Of a stretch of DNA of 64,000 nt, positions 34,574 to 43,854 are shown piece by piece. How positions within the stretch are numbered: the stretch's first letter is position 1; every line of letters begins with the position of its first letter. The DNA comes from Streptomyces sp. 2114.4 (GTDB lineage Bacteria; Actinomycetota; Actinomycetes; Streptomycetales; Streptomycetaceae), in the NCBI RefSeq assembly GCF_900187385.1, contig NZ_FYEY01000001.1, positions 4,030,001 to 4,094,000 on the forward strand. Reading direction: 5' to 3'. Below the pieces are notes generated by a model. That model saw only the letters and a program-made list of their open reading frames with translations, had not been told where the DNA came from and did not search any database. The position numbers were made by a program, and so were the translations under genes.

Positions 34574-35452
34574 CTACTTCTTGTTCTCGACCGCGTGGCC
34601 ACCGAACTGGTTGCGCAGCGCGGCGATCATCTTCATCTGCGGGGAGTCGTCCTGGCGGGAGGCGAAGCGCGCGAAGAGCGAGGCCGTGATCGCGGGCAGC
34701 GGCACGGCGTTGTCGATCGCGGCCTCGACCGTCCAGCGGCCCTCACCGGAGTCGGCGGCGTAGCCGCGCAGCTTCTCCAGGTGCTCGTCGTCGTCGAGGG
34801 CGTTGACGGCCAGGTCGAGCAGCCAGGAACGGATGACCGTCCCCTCCTGCCACGAGCGGAAGATCTCGCGCACGTCCGTGACGGAGTCGACCTTCTCCAG
34901 CAGCTCCCAGCCCTCGGCGAAGGCCTGCATCATGGCGTACTCGATGCCGTTGTGGACCATCTTCGCGAAGTGGCCGGCGCCGACCTTGCCGGCGTGTACC
35001 GAGCCGAACTCGCCCTCGGGCTTGAGGGCATCGAAGATCGGCTGCACCTTGGCGACATCGTCCTTGTCGCCGCCGTACATCAGCGCATAGCCGTTCTCCA
35101 GACCCCAGACGCCGCCGGAGACACCGCAGTCGACGAAGCCGATGCCCTTGGCCTTCAGCTCCTCGGCGTGCTTCTCGTCGTCGGTCCAGCGGGAGTTGCC
35201 GCCGTCCACGACGATGTCGCCCGGCGACAGCAGCTCGGCCAGCTCGTCGATCGTGGACTGGGTGGCGGCACCGGCCGGCACCATGACCCAGACCACCCGC
35301 GGCCCCTTGAGCTTGTCCACCAGCCCCTGAAGGCTGTTGACATCCGCCACGTCGGGGTTGCGGTCGTATCCGATGACGGTGTGGCCGGCGCGGCGAATGC
35401 GCTCGCGCATATTGCCGCCCATCTTGCCGAGACCGACGAGACCGAGCTCCAT
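34574..35452 (-). CDS. gnd: 6-phosphogluconate dehydrogenase, decarboxylating (short type)
   Basis: 292 residues: N-terminal NAD(P) site GLVGLGKMGGNM, substrate motif DGGNSRWTDD, VDCGVSGGVWGLENG and the catalytic GAGHFAKMVHNGIEYAMM. This is the short GndA type, about 300 residues, that usually prefers NAD. Oxidises 6-phosphogluconate to ribulose-5-phosphate. The ATG at 35452 has AGAGGG 6-7 bases upstream. Its position between dnaN and recF is a Streptomyces feature. Confidence 0.95.
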   Translation of the reverse strand: MELGLVGLGKMGGNMRERIRRAGHTVIGYDRNPDVADVNSLQGLVDKLKGPRVVWVMVPAGAATQSTIDELAELLSPGDIVVDGGNSRWTDDEKHAEELKAKGIGFVDCGVSGGVWGLENGYALMYGGDKDDVAKVQPIFDALKPEGEFGSVHAGKVGAGHFAKMVHNGIEYAMMQAFAEGWELLEKVDSVTDVREIFRSWQEGTVIRSWLLDLAVNALDDDEHLEKLRGYAADSGEGRWTVEAAIDNAVPLPAITASLFARFASRQDDSPQMKMIAALRNQFGGHAVENKK

Positions 35453-35635
35453 CCGAGACCCTCTTTGCACGTAGTCGTTGCTGTTCGTACCCGGGTCCGA
35501 GCCTACGCCCGCAGGTCCGCGCACACCTGTGGGCTCAGCCGCTCATCAGGGGCCCTTCAGCCGGTCGCCGCACGGCGCGCGGCCGGGGCGCCGTCCGGTG
35601 TCCGCCGGACAGCCGTCACCCCTGCGCTCCGGCCG

Positions 35636-36766
35636 TCAGCCCGAGAGCCGCACCGGCATGATCAGGTACTTGTACGCGTCGTCCGCCTCGGCGTCCTTGG
35701 CCGGCCGGCCGCTCAGCAGCGCGGGCTTGGTCGAGGTCGTGAAGGACAGCTGCGCCACCGGGGAGTCGATGGCCGACAGGCCCTCCAGGAGGAAGCCCGG
35801 GTTGAAGGCGATCGAGATGTCGTCGCCCTCCAGGTCGGCGTCCACCCGCTCCACAGCCTGTGCATCGTCGCTGGAGCCGGCCTCCAGGATCAGCACGCCC
35901 TGCTCGAAGCTCAGCCGGACCGGGGTGTTCCGCTCGGCCACCAGTGCCACACGCTTGACGGCCTCGACGAACGGGGCGGTCTCGATCACGGCGACCGAAT
36001 TGAACTCGGTCGGGAAGAGGGTGCGGTACTTCGGCAGGTCGCCTTCCAGCAGACGCGTCGTCGTCCGCCGTCCGGCGCCCTCGAAACCGATCAGGCCCTC
36101 GCCCTGGCCGGAGCCGGACAGCGCGAGCGTGACGGTGTCGCCGCTGCTCAGGGACTTGGCGGTGTCCAGCAGCGTCTTGGCGGGGACCAGCGCGACCGCG
36201 GAGGCGTCCGGGCTCTCCGGCTTCCACAGGAACTCACGCACGGCGAAGCGGTAGCGGTCGGTGGAGGCCAGGGTGACGGTGTCGCCCTCGATCTCGATCC
36301 GTACGCCGGTGAGCACCGGAAGGGTGTCGTCACGGCCGGCGGCGATGGCGACCTGGGCGGCGGCCGCGGCGAAGACCTCACCGGGGACGGTGCCGGTGGC
36401 GGTGGGCATCGTCGGCAGGGACGGGTACTCCTCCACAGGCAGTGTGTGGAGGGTGAAGCGCGAGGAGCCGCAGACGACGGTCACCCGTACACCGTCGGTG
36501 GAAATCTCCACCGGGCGGTTGGGGAGCGCACGGCAGATGTCGGCGAGCAGCCGGCCGGAGACGAGGACCGTGCCCTCCTCTTCCACCTCTGCTTCCACCG
36601 AGACCCGTGCGGAGACCTCGTAGTCGAAGCCGGAGAGGCTCAGCGCGCCTTCCTCCGCCTTCAGCAGCAGGCCCGCGAGGACGGGCACCGGCGGACGGGC
36701 CGGGAGGCTCTTGGCCGCCCAGGCCACTGCCTCCGCGAGTACATCGCGCTCCACCCGGATCTTCAC
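35636..36766 (-). CDS. dnaN: DNA polymerase III beta subunit (sliding clamp)
   Basis: 376 residues, the usual length, with three clamp domains; N-terminus MKIRVERDVLAEAVAWAAKS and C-terminus YLIMPVRLSG. Start GTG at 36766 with GGAGG nine bases upstream; the longer open frame to 37123 runs into the origin and is not coding. Transcribed away from oriC. Confidence 0.97.
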   Translation of the reverse strand: MKIRVERDVLAEAVAWAAKSLPARPPVPVLAGLLLKAEEGALSLSGFDYEVSARVSVEAEVEEEGTVLVSGRLLADICRALPNRPVEISTDGVRVTVVCGSSRFTLHTLPVEEYPSLPTMPTATGTVPGEVFAAAAAQVAIAAGRDDTLPVLTGVRIEIEGDTVTLASTDRYRFAVREFLWKPESPDASAVALVPAKTLLDTAKSLSSGDTVTLALSGSGQGEGLIGFEGAGRRTTTRLLEGDLPKYRTLFPTEFNSVAVIETAPFVEAVKRVALVAERNTPVRLSFEQGVLILEAGSSDDAQAVERVDADLEGDDISIAFNPGFLLEGLSAIDSPVAQLSFTTSTKPALLSGRPAKDAEADDAYKYLIMPVRLSG

Positions 36767-37758
36767 CGGAAACCGCCTCCTGCTGTTGCTGGCTCTCGCC
36801 CTGCTGGCCTTCGTCGTCGGCTGGGTTGCCGGAGACCAGTCTGACGCACGCCACCGACAGTCGGTGCGGCTCGGGGTCAAGTCGGCTCGACCGGTGCCGG
36901 ACGCTCGGCGGCCAACTTGTGCACAGGCCCCGTTTCCGAACGAGTTCCCCGGTAGATATCCGTGGTCGTAGTAGTAGGGGCTGTGGAAACCGTGGACAAC
37001 TGCTTTTGCGCAGGTCAACGCGGATTTTTTGTCCACTGCCCCTGTGGGTGGCGGCCGTGGAAAAGCCGGTGGCTCTGTGGACCGCCGGAAGTTCTGCACA
37101 CCCGATGCACAGGGGACGGGCACTTCTCCCCAGCGCCATCCCCAGCTTTACCCCCGTTCCCCACAGCCCAATCCCTCACCTTGGTGTGACCGCTTTCACT
37201 CGGCCCGGTGAGGGCGGGTGTTGTGTTGCCGAACAGTGGACAGCGATGTGGAGAAGCCGGTGATCGTTGGGGACAACAGCGGCTTGCCTGTGGGCGGGCG
37301 GTGGACAAGACGCGGCCTTCCCTGTGGACGAATCCACTGTCCACACCCTGTGGAGGAAGGTTGGCCACAAATCCACACGCGGCTGACCTCCTCCGATGCC
37401 CCGTCAGAACACCGGCCTGTGGATCCCACAGGGATAACTTTCCCCTCCCCAGGATGTGGACGGAAGATTCTTGCCCAATCTGTGGAGAGAAGCCGTGACC
37501 GGCCGCGGAATCGAACACAGCAGGCGCGCTCCACAGGTTTGGGACGGCGGCGGGGCGGACCGGAGGAGGGGCCACAGGGGGCCGGGAGCCGGGTCGGGAG
37601 CGTCTTTGTGGGGAGCACTCGGCCTCTGGGGAGCACTCGGCCTCTGGGGAGGCGCGGGCTTCGCCGCACGGCCGGCCCCGTACGACGAAGGGCGCTGCCG
37701 GAACGGGTCCGGAGCGCCCTGGGACGTCCTGCGGTGGCCGGTGGCAGCGTGGCCGCCC
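36767..37758. other. oriC: Chromosomal replication origin oriC
   Basis: About 990 bases between dnaN and dnaA carrying many DnaA boxes (Streptomyces consensus TTGTCCACA) in both orientations. Clear 8-of-9 matches: 36991-36999, 37029-37037, 37268-37276, 37300-37308, 37323-37331, 37337-37345 and 37361-37369; weaker ones at 37418-37426 and 37455-37463, with more TGTGGA and CCACA half sites between. No gene is supported here; open frames in the region are low-complexity. Position, box density and orientation match Streptomyces oriC. Confidence 0.95.
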
Positions 37759-39708
37759 TCAGCCGTTCTTGATGCGGTTGGTCAGCTCGGTGACCTGGTT
37801 GTAGATCGAGCGCCGCTCGGCCATCAGCGCGCGGATCTTGCGGTCGGCGTGCATCACGGTCGTATGGTCCCGGCCGCCGAACTGCGCGCCGATCTTCGGC
37901 AGGGAGAGATCGGTCAGCTCGCGGCACAGATACATGGCGATCTGGCGGGCGGTCACCAGCACCCGGCTGCGTGACGAGCCGCACAGGTCGTCGATGGTCA
38001 GCCCGAAGTAGTCGGCCGTCGAGGCCATGATCGCGGTCGCGGTGATCTCCGGCGCGGCGTCCTCGCCCCCGGGGATCAGGTCCTTCAGCACGATCTCGGT
38101 CAGCCCCAGGTCCACCGGCTGCCGGTTGAGCGAGGCGAACGCGGTGACCCGGATGAGCGCGCCCTCCAGCTCACGGATGTTGCGCGAGATCCGGGACGCG
38201 ATGAACTCCAGCACCTCCGGGGGCGCGTTCAGCTGCTCCTGGACCGCCTTCTTGCGCAGGATCGCGATCCGGGTCTCCAGCTCGGGCGGCTGGACGTCGG
38301 TGATCAGACCCCATTCGAAGCGGTTGCGCAGCCGGTCCTCCAGGGTGACCAGCTGCTTGGGCGGCCGGTCACTGGAGAGCACGATCTGCTTGTTCGCGTT
38401 GTGCAGCGTATTGAAGGTGTGGAAGAACTCCTCCTGCGTCGACTCCTTGCTCGCCAGGAACTGGATGTCGTCGACCAGCAGGATGTCCATGTCGCGGTAG
38501 CGCTTGCGGAACGCGTCCGCCTTGCCGTCGCGGATGGAGTTGATGAACTCGTTGGTGAACTCCTCCGAGCTCACGTACCGCACGCGGGTGCCGGGGTACA
38601 GGCTGCGCGCGTAGTGCCCGATGGCATGCAGCAGATGGGTCTTGCCGAGACCGGACTCCCCGTAGATGAACAGCGGGTTGTACGCCTTGGCCGGCGCCTC
38701 GGCGACGGCGACCGCGGCGGCGTGCGCAAAGCGGTTCGAGGCACCGATGACGAAGGTGTCGAAGAGGTACTTCGGGTTCAGCCGCGCGGTCGGCTCGCCG
38801 GGGCCGGTCGCCGGTGCGGGCTGCGCGGCGAGCGGGCTGGGCGCACCGCTGGGCGCGGGAAGCACGGCGCCGGGGCCGGAGCCGGGAGCGCCCGAGCGGC
38901 CGTTGTGCCCGCCGGGCTGGTGCTCGGAGAGGTCGCGGCGCGGCTGGTCGTAAGGGGAGCGGGCGTCGGAGTGCTGCGGCGGCCCGCTGCGGTCGGGCGC
39001 CTGCCCGCGGTAGTCGTTCTGCCGCTGCTGATGCTGCGATACATGGGACGAAGGGGAGGCGTAGGGGTCGCGCTCGGGGTAGCCGCCCAGGTGCTGCTGC
39101 CAGCCGTAGTCCTCGCGCGGGCCGGGGCCGCCGGCCATACCGGAGGAGTGCTGCGGCCAGCCGCCGGGCTCGTGCCGCGGCTGTGGGTAGTCCGGATAGG
39201 CGGGGCGCACGCCGGGCAGGTCCTCGCCCTGGTGCCCGTAGCCCTGCCGGTTGTCGTGACGGCTCTCGTGACGGTTGTCGTGCCGCGCTTCGTAGCCGTC
39301 GTAGGCATCGTGTTGCTGCTGCGCCTGATGCGACGGCTGAGAGTGCGGGGTGTGCTGCTGAGGCGACGACGGGTGCTGGGGGGACTGGTGCTGCGGCGAC
39401 TGGTGCGGGGGCGCGGGCGATGCCGGGGGCTCCTCGGAGGAGTCGTCCACGGTGATCGCGATCCGGATCGGGCGGCCGCACTCATGGCTCAGAGCCTCCC
39501 CGATCAGCGGCGCCAGCCGGCCTTCCAGCACACCCTTGGCGAACTCATTGGGGACGGCGAGCAGCGCGGTGTCGGCAACCAGCGCCAGCGGCTGGGTGCG
39601 CTTGAGCCAGTCCTGGTCCTTGGGCTTGAGGCCGTCGGCCTCCGCGCGAAGGAGATGGTCGAGCACGCGCGGCCACACTGCGGCAAGATCGGCAGGTACA
39701 TCAGCCAC
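37759..39708 (-). CDS. dnaA: Chromosomal replication initiator DnaA
   Basis: 649 residues. Domain I at about 1-95 (VWPRVLDHLLRAE), an unusually long disordered domain II (about 96-315) rich in His, Gln, Pro and Gly as in other Streptomyces, AAA+ domain III with GESGLGKTH and DILLVDDIQFLASK, and DNA-binding domain IV ending in the DnaA signature GGRDHTTVMHADRKI. GTG start at 39708. A consensus DnaA box (39815-39823) in its upstream region indicates autoregulation. Confidence 0.98.
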   Translation of the reverse strand: MADVPADLAAVWPRVLDHLLRAEADGLKPKDQDWLKRTQPLALVADTALLAVPNEFAKGVLEGRLAPLIGEALSHECGRPIRIAITVDDSSEEPPASPAPPHQSPQHQSPQHPSSPQQHTPHSQPSHQAQQQHDAYDGYEARHDNRHESRHDNRQGYGHQGEDLPGVRPAYPDYPQPRHEPGGWPQHSSGMAGGPGPREDYGWQQHLGGYPERDPYASPSSHVSQHQQRQNDYRGQAPDRSGPPQHSDARSPYDQPRRDLSEHQPGGHNGRSGAPGSGPGAVLPAPSGAPSPLAAQPAPATGPGEPTARLNPKYLFDTFVIGASNRFAHAAAVAVAEAPAKAYNPLFIYGESGLGKTHLLHAIGHYARSLYPGTRVRYVSSEEFTNEFINSIRDGKADAFRKRYRDMDILLVDDIQFLASKESTQEEFFHTFNTLHNANKQIVLSSDRPPKQLVTLEDRLRNRFEWGLITDVQPPELETRIAILRKKAVQEQLNAPPEVLEFIASRISRNIRELEGALIRVTAFASLNRQPVDLGLTEIVLKDLIPGGEDAAPEITATAIMASTADYFGLTIDDLCGSSRSRVLVTARQIAMYLCRELTDLSLPKIGAQFGGRDHTTVMHADRKIRALMAERRSIYNQVTELTNRIKNG

Positions 39709-40086
39709 GGGGCACGCTCTCTCAGCAGTCCCACGAATGTGTGATTCTCAGGACGGGCGGGAAGGAATCGGAGTTCAGCCACGGTAGTCAGGGCGGGCCT
39801 GGGGATTCAAGTTGTTGTCCACAGGCTGTGCATAGTGTGTCCTGACAAGAGGCCGGTCGGGGCCGCCGAGGAGCCGGTTTGACCGGATGGCGTAGCCGCG
39901 CGTACCGTGACCAGGTCGAGTTGTCGATGGCTGCTGCCGCCTGCCTCCGATGGGCAAAGATCACGCTCGAGTGATCGTGTAGCGGTGCACTTAGGCGTTG
40001 CGAGCTACTCGTGGGCGCACGGTGACAGCCAGTCGACGCCCCACATCTGTCTCTCGCGAGACAACAAGCATTCCTGGAGCCCCCGA
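39709..40086. promoter_or_regulatory. Divergent dnaA-rpmH promoter region with a DnaA box
   Basis: 378 bases without a gene. It holds a perfect DnaA box TTGTCCACA at 39815-39823, about 110 bases upstream of dnaA, and a dyad GATCAC-GCTCGA-GTGATC at 39959-39976 on the rpmH side. Both dnaA (leftward) and the rpmH operon (rightward) must start here. Confidence 0.75.
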
Positions 40087-40224
40087 GTGAGCAAGCGCAC
40101 CTTCCAGCCGAACAACCGCCGCCGCGCGAAGACCCACGGCTTCCGTCTGCGCATGCGGACCCGCGCCGGCCGCGCGATTCTCGCGTCCCGCCGTGGCAAG
40201 GGTCGCGCCCGCCTGTCGGCCTGA
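40087..40224 (+). CDS. rpmH: 50S ribosomal protein L34
   Basis: 45 residues, highly basic, MSKRTFQPNNRRRAKTHGFR then LRMRTRAGRAILASRRGKGR, the invariant L34 sequence. GTG start at 40087. First gene of the rpmH-rnpA-yidD-yidC-khpB run. Confidence 0.98.
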   Translation: MSKRTFQPNNRRRAKTHGFRLRMRTRAGRAILASRRGKGRARLSA

Positions 40225-40248
40225 GCAGCCTGAACCTAGGTCCATGAC

Positions 40249-40707
40249 GTGCTGCCTACCGAGAATCGGCTGAGGCGGCGCGAGGACTTCGCGGCCGCGG
40301 TACGCCGGGGACGCAGGGCCGGGCGCCCGCTCCTTGTCGTTCATTTCCGCAGCGGTGCAACGGACCCGCACGGGTCGGGGGAGAGTGTTCCCCCGGCACG
40401 TGCGGGTTTCGTCGTGAGCAAGGCAGTGGGCAACGCCGTCGTGCGCAACAAGGTCCAGCGCAGGCTTCGGCATCTGATGCGCGACCGGCTGGACCGGCTG
40501 CCCGCCGGTAGCCTGGTTGTCGTACGGGCCCTGCCCTGTGCGGGTGATGCGGAACACGACCAACTGGCCCGCGACCTGGATGCCGCACTTGAGCGGCTGC
40601 TGGGAGGGGTGCCGAAAGGCTGCCATCCCCCGGGGGCCGTGACCGGCGGCGGCTCCGCCGCGGGCCCCCGGAACCCCGGACGGGACCCGGGAGGGAGCGC
40701 ACAGTGA
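40249..40707 (+). CDS. rnpA: Ribonuclease P protein component
   Basis: 152 residues. N-terminus MLPTENRLRRREDFAAAVRR and the RNR-type motif AVVRNKVQRRLRHLMRD that binds the RNA subunit. The C-terminus has a Gly/Pro-rich extension of about 30 residues. GTG start at 40249, 24 bases after rpmH; overlaps yidD by GTGA. Confidence 0.95.
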   Translation: MLPTENRLRRREDFAAAVRRGRRAGRPLLVVHFRSGATDPHGSGESVPPARAGFVVSKAVGNAVVRNKVQRRLRHLMRDRLDRLPAGSLVVVRALPCAGDAEHDQLARDLDAALERLLGGVPKGCHPPGAVTGGGSAAGPRNPGRDPGGSAQ

Positions 40708-41021
40708 AGTACCCGCTGCTGCTTTTGATCAAGATCTACCAGTGGACCATCAGCCCCTTGCTGGGACCGGTCTGCAAGTACTACCCGTCGTGCTCGCACT
40801 ATGGCTACACGGCCATCGACCGGCACGGTGCGGTGAAAGGGACTGCGCTGACAGCCTGGCGCATCCTGCGATGCAATCCGTGGTCGCTCGGTGGCGTCGA
40901 CCACGTCCCTCCCCGGAAGCGTCCGGTTTGGCATCAGCGGCTGAGGAGCCGCCTGGGCGGGCCCACCGTCCCTGAGCCTGTCGCCCAGCCCGAGACTCAG
41001 CCCAACGCCCAAGGAGCCTGA
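40704..41021 (+). CDS. yidD: Membrane protein insertion efficiency factor YidD
   Basis: 105 residues. Conserved YidD sequence: LIKIYQWTISPLLGPVCKYY, PSCSHYGYTAIDRHG, RILRCNPWSLGGVDHVP. A small amphipathic membrane-associated protein that aids YidC-dependent insertion. The GTG start overlaps the rnpA stop; 3 bases separate it from yidC. Confidence 0.95.
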   Translation: MKYPLLLLIKIYQWTISPLLGPVCKYYPSCSHYGYTAIDRHGAVKGTALTAWRILRCNPWSLGGVDHVPPRKRPVWHQRLRSRLGGPTVPEPVAQPETQPNAQGA

Positions 41022-41024
41022 TTC

Positions 41025-42167
41025 GTGGACACGATCCTCGGTCCCCTCTATATCGCTGTTTCCTGGATCATCGTCCAGTTCCACTCGTTCTACAGCCTCA
41101 TCTTTGACAAGAACAGTGGCGCGGCGTGGGGTCTGTCCATCGTCTCGCTGGTGGTGCTGATCCGTATCTGCCTGATCCCGCTCTTCGTGAAGCAGATCAA
41201 GTCGACGCGGAACATGCAGGCGCTCCAGCCGAAGATGAAGGCGATCCAGGAGCGCTACAAGAACGACAAGCAGCGCCAGTCCGAAGAGATGATGAAGCTC
41301 TACAAGGAGACGGGCACCAACCCGCTCTCGAGCTGTCTCCCGATTCTGGCCCAGTCGCCGTTCTTCATCTCGCTGTACCAGGTCCTGAGCCACATCGCGC
41401 AGAACAAGACGGTCGGCGTCATCGACCAGCCGCTGCTGGAGAGCGCGCAGAAGGCGCACATCTTCGGTGCGCCGCTGGCGGCGAAGTTCATGGACAGCGC
41501 GGAGAAGATCCAGAGCCTCGGTGCTTCCGTGGTCGACGTCCGCGTGGTTACGATCATCATGATCGTCCTGATGTCGGCGTCGCAGTTCTACACGCAGCGC
41601 CAGCTGATGACCAAGAACGTCGACCTCACGGTGAAGACGCCGTTCATGCAGCAGCAGAAGATGCTGATGTACGTCTTCCCCGTCATGTTCGCCGTCTTCG
41701 GCATCAACTTCCCCGTCGGTGTTCTCGTCTACTGGCTGACCACCAACGTGTGGACCATGGGCCAGCAGATGTTCGTCATCCGTCGTAACCCGACCCCGGG
41801 CAGCAAGGCCTTCGCGGAGCGCCAGGAGCGGCTGCGTGCCGCCGGCAAGATCGTCGAGGACCCGGCCGTCGTCGAGGCGAAGCAGGCCGCCGAGGAGGCG
41901 CGCCAGAACCGCCAGCAGCCCAAGCGCCAGACGAAGTCCAAGCGGCAGACCGGCGGCGCCGCACCGGTCGGCGGTGCGCAGAACCGTACGCGTGCCGGAT
42001 CCGTTTCGGGTGGTACGGGCGCCGGACAGGGTGCTGCGAAGAAGCAGTCGCTGGAGAAGAAGGACGCGCAGGAGGGCAAGGAGAAGGGCGGCGCCTCCGG
42101 GTCCCGCACCACCAAGTCCGGTCAGCGCAAGGGCCAGCAGCGCCCCAAGCACCCGTCCAAGAAGTAA
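41025..42167 (+). CDS. yidC: Membrane protein insertase YidC
   Basis: 380 residues. Five-span Oxa1/YidC core (about 1-255) with the arginine in the first core span (VVLIRICLIPLFVKQIKSTR) and NPLSSCLPILAQSPFFISLY. The C-terminal 110 residues are a long Lys/Arg/Gln-rich tail that probably binds ribosomes. Gram-positive type, though without a lipoprotein signal. GTG start at 41025. Confidence 0.95.
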   Translation: MDTILGPLYIAVSWIIVQFHSFYSLIFDKNSGAAWGLSIVSLVVLIRICLIPLFVKQIKSTRNMQALQPKMKAIQERYKNDKQRQSEEMMKLYKETGTNPLSSCLPILAQSPFFISLYQVLSHIAQNKTVGVIDQPLLESAQKAHIFGAPLAAKFMDSAEKIQSLGASVVDVRVVTIIMIVLMSASQFYTQRQLMTKNVDLTVKTPFMQQQKMLMYVFPVMFAVFGINFPVGVLVYWLTTNVWTMGQQMFVIRRNPTPGSKAFAERQERLRAAGKIVEDPAVVEAKQAAEEARQNRQQPKRQTKSKRQTGGAAPVGGAQNRTRAGSVSGGTGAGQGAAKKQSLEKKDAQEGKEKGGASGSRTTKSGQRKGQQRPKHPSKK

Positions 42168-42181
42168 GAAGGAGTCCTTTC

Positions 42182-42688
42182 GTGACGGACACGACCCCTG
42201 CCACCAAGGGCACCGACACCCTGACCCGCCTGGAGCAGGAAGGCGAGATCGCGGCCGACTACCTCGAGGGTCTGCTGGACATCGCCGACCTCGACGGTGA
42301 CATCGACATGGATGTCGAGGCCGACCGCGCCGCTGTATCGATCATCAGTGACTCGACCAGCCGTGACCTGCAGAAGCTGGTGGGCCGCGACGGTGAGGTG
42401 CTGGAGGCCCTGCAGGAGCTGACCCGGCTGGCCGTGCACCGTGAAACCGGTGACCGCAGCCGTCTGATGCTGGACATCGCCGGCTTCCGGGCGCGTAAGC
42501 GCGAGGAGCTCGCGGAGATCGGTGCGAAGGCCGCGGAAGAGGTCAAGGGCACCGGTGAGCCGGTGAAGCTCGACCCCATGACGCCGTTCGAGCGCAAGGT
42601 CGTCCACGACGCGGTGGCGGCGGCCGGGCTCCGCAGCGAGTCCGAGGGCGAGGAGCCGCAGCGCCGAGTGGTTGTTCTCCCGGCCTGA
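42182..42688 (+). CDS. khpB: RNA-binding protein KhpB/Jag (KH-R3H)
   Basis: 168 residues. KH domain with SDSTSRDLQKLVGRDGEVLE (GRDG loop) and C-terminal R3H domain with RLMLDIAGFRARKREELAEI and DPMTPFERKVVHD. Binds RNA, usually with KhpA. GTG start 15 bases after yidC with AAGGAG upstream. A terminator follows. Confidence 0.93.
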   Translation: MTDTTPATKGTDTLTRLEQEGEIAADYLEGLLDIADLDGDIDMDVEADRAAVSIISDSTSRDLQKLVGRDGEVLEALQELTRLAVHRETGDRSRLMLDIAGFRARKREELAEIGAKAAEEVKGTGEPVKLDPMTPFERKVVHDAVAAAGLRSESEGEEPQRRVVVLPA

Positions 42689-42710
42689 CCGCTCAGCGCT
42701 CCCGTTTTTC

Positions 42711-42742
42711 TTTGGCCCCGTCTGCTCGCAGGCGGGGCCAAA
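42711..42742 (+). terminator. Terminator after khpB
   Basis: TTTGGCCCCG and CGGGGCCAAA pair across a 12-base loop, preceded by a T-rich stretch. Closes the rpmH-khpB run before rsmG. Confidence 0.8.
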
Positions 42743-42823
42743 AGTTGTCAGCGTTCTGTGTTATCCCGGGGGCGTAACCCGGGTTCCCGGCAGAAAAAGC
42801 AGTCCAGAGGAAGGGCGGTTCCC

Positions 42824-43549
42824 GTGACGGAGGCAGCAGCGGAGCTCCCTCCTGCGCCGAAGGCGGCGGAGGAGGTTTTCGGCGAGCGCTTTGCGGAGGC
42901 CGTGCGGTACGGCGAACTGCTCGCCGACGCCGGGGTGAAGCGTGGGCTCATCGGCCCGCGTGAGGTGCCGCGGTTGTGGGAGCGGCACCTGTTGAACTGC
43001 GCGGTGCTCTCCGAGGTCGTGCCCGAGGGCGTCTCGGTCTGCGATGTGGGCTCGGGGGCCGGGTTGCCCGGTATCCCGCTGGCTCTGGTGCGCCCGGATT
43101 TGAAGATCACGCTGCTGGAGCCGTTGCTGCGGCGTACGAACTTCCTTCAGGAAGTCGTCGAGTTGCTGGGGCTTGACCATGTCACGGTCGTGCGCGGGCG
43201 GGCCGAAGAGGTGATGGGGAAGCTGCCCCAGGTGCATGTGGTGACGGCGCGTGCCGTCGCCCCGCTCGACCGGCTGGCCGGCTGGGGGGTTCCGCTGCTG
43301 CGTCCTTACGGCGAGATGCTGGCGCTCAAGGGCGATGCCGCGGAGGAGGAGCTCAAGGGAGCCCGGGCGGCGCTGAGCAAGCTGGGCGTCGTGGAGACCT
43401 CGGTGGTGCACGTCGGCGAGGGCATCGTGGATCCGCCGTCGACCGTCGTACGGGTCGAGGTGGGCGAGAGTCCCGGCGGTGTGCGCTTTGCGGCCAAGCG
43501 GGCCAAGGCGGCTCGGGTGGGCCGGGCATCGAGGGGTCGCCGGCGCTGA
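42824..43549 (+). CDS. rsmG: 16S rRNA (guanine527-N7)-methyltransferase RsmG
   Basis: 241 residues. Class I methyltransferase with SAM motif VCDVGSGAGLPGIPLAL, RRTNFLQEVVELLGL and ARAVAPLDRLAGW, conserved in RsmG/GidB. GTG start at 42824 matches the family N-terminus better than the frame extending to 42758. Loss of this activity is known to give low-level streptomycin resistance and altered antibiotic production in Streptomyces. Confidence 0.95.
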   Translation: MTEAAAELPPAPKAAEEVFGERFAEAVRYGELLADAGVKRGLIGPREVPRLWERHLLNCAVLSEVVPEGVSVCDVGSGAGLPGIPLALVRPDLKITLLEPLLRRTNFLQEVVELLGLDHVTVVRGRAEEVMGKLPQVHVVTARAVAPLDRLAGWGVPLLRPYGEMLALKGDAAEEELKGARAALSKLGVVETSVVHVGEGIVDPPSTVVRVEVGESPGGVRFAAKRAKAARVGRASRGRRR

Positions 43550-43694
43550 CGCCCTGGTGCCGAATCGTCACAGATCGGCAGGGGTGCCAGGGGGTGCCGT
43601 TCCGTGAGGAGAGGAAACGGCAAAAGCCCTCAATGCCACCAAAACGACACAAGGCGGAGTGTCGCGGCTGATTCAGGCGTGACGCTGGCATCGT

Positions 43695-43708
43695 GTTTCA
43701 CGTGAAAC
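43695..43708. promoter_or_regulatory. parS: parS site (perfect)
   Basis: GTTTCACGTGAAAC between rsmG and parA, 146 bases after the rsmG stop. Confidence 0.95.
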
Positions 43709-43854
43709 GTCGTTCTCTACTGCAAGGGATCATCGACCGTGGTCGTGCGGCCGCCGCGCCCCGCGACCGTAGACCCACAAGGGTCAGCGAAGTATCCACA
43801 GAACTGGATTCGTCCACAGGAGAACGGACCTCACTGGTTCGCGACACCGAAAGC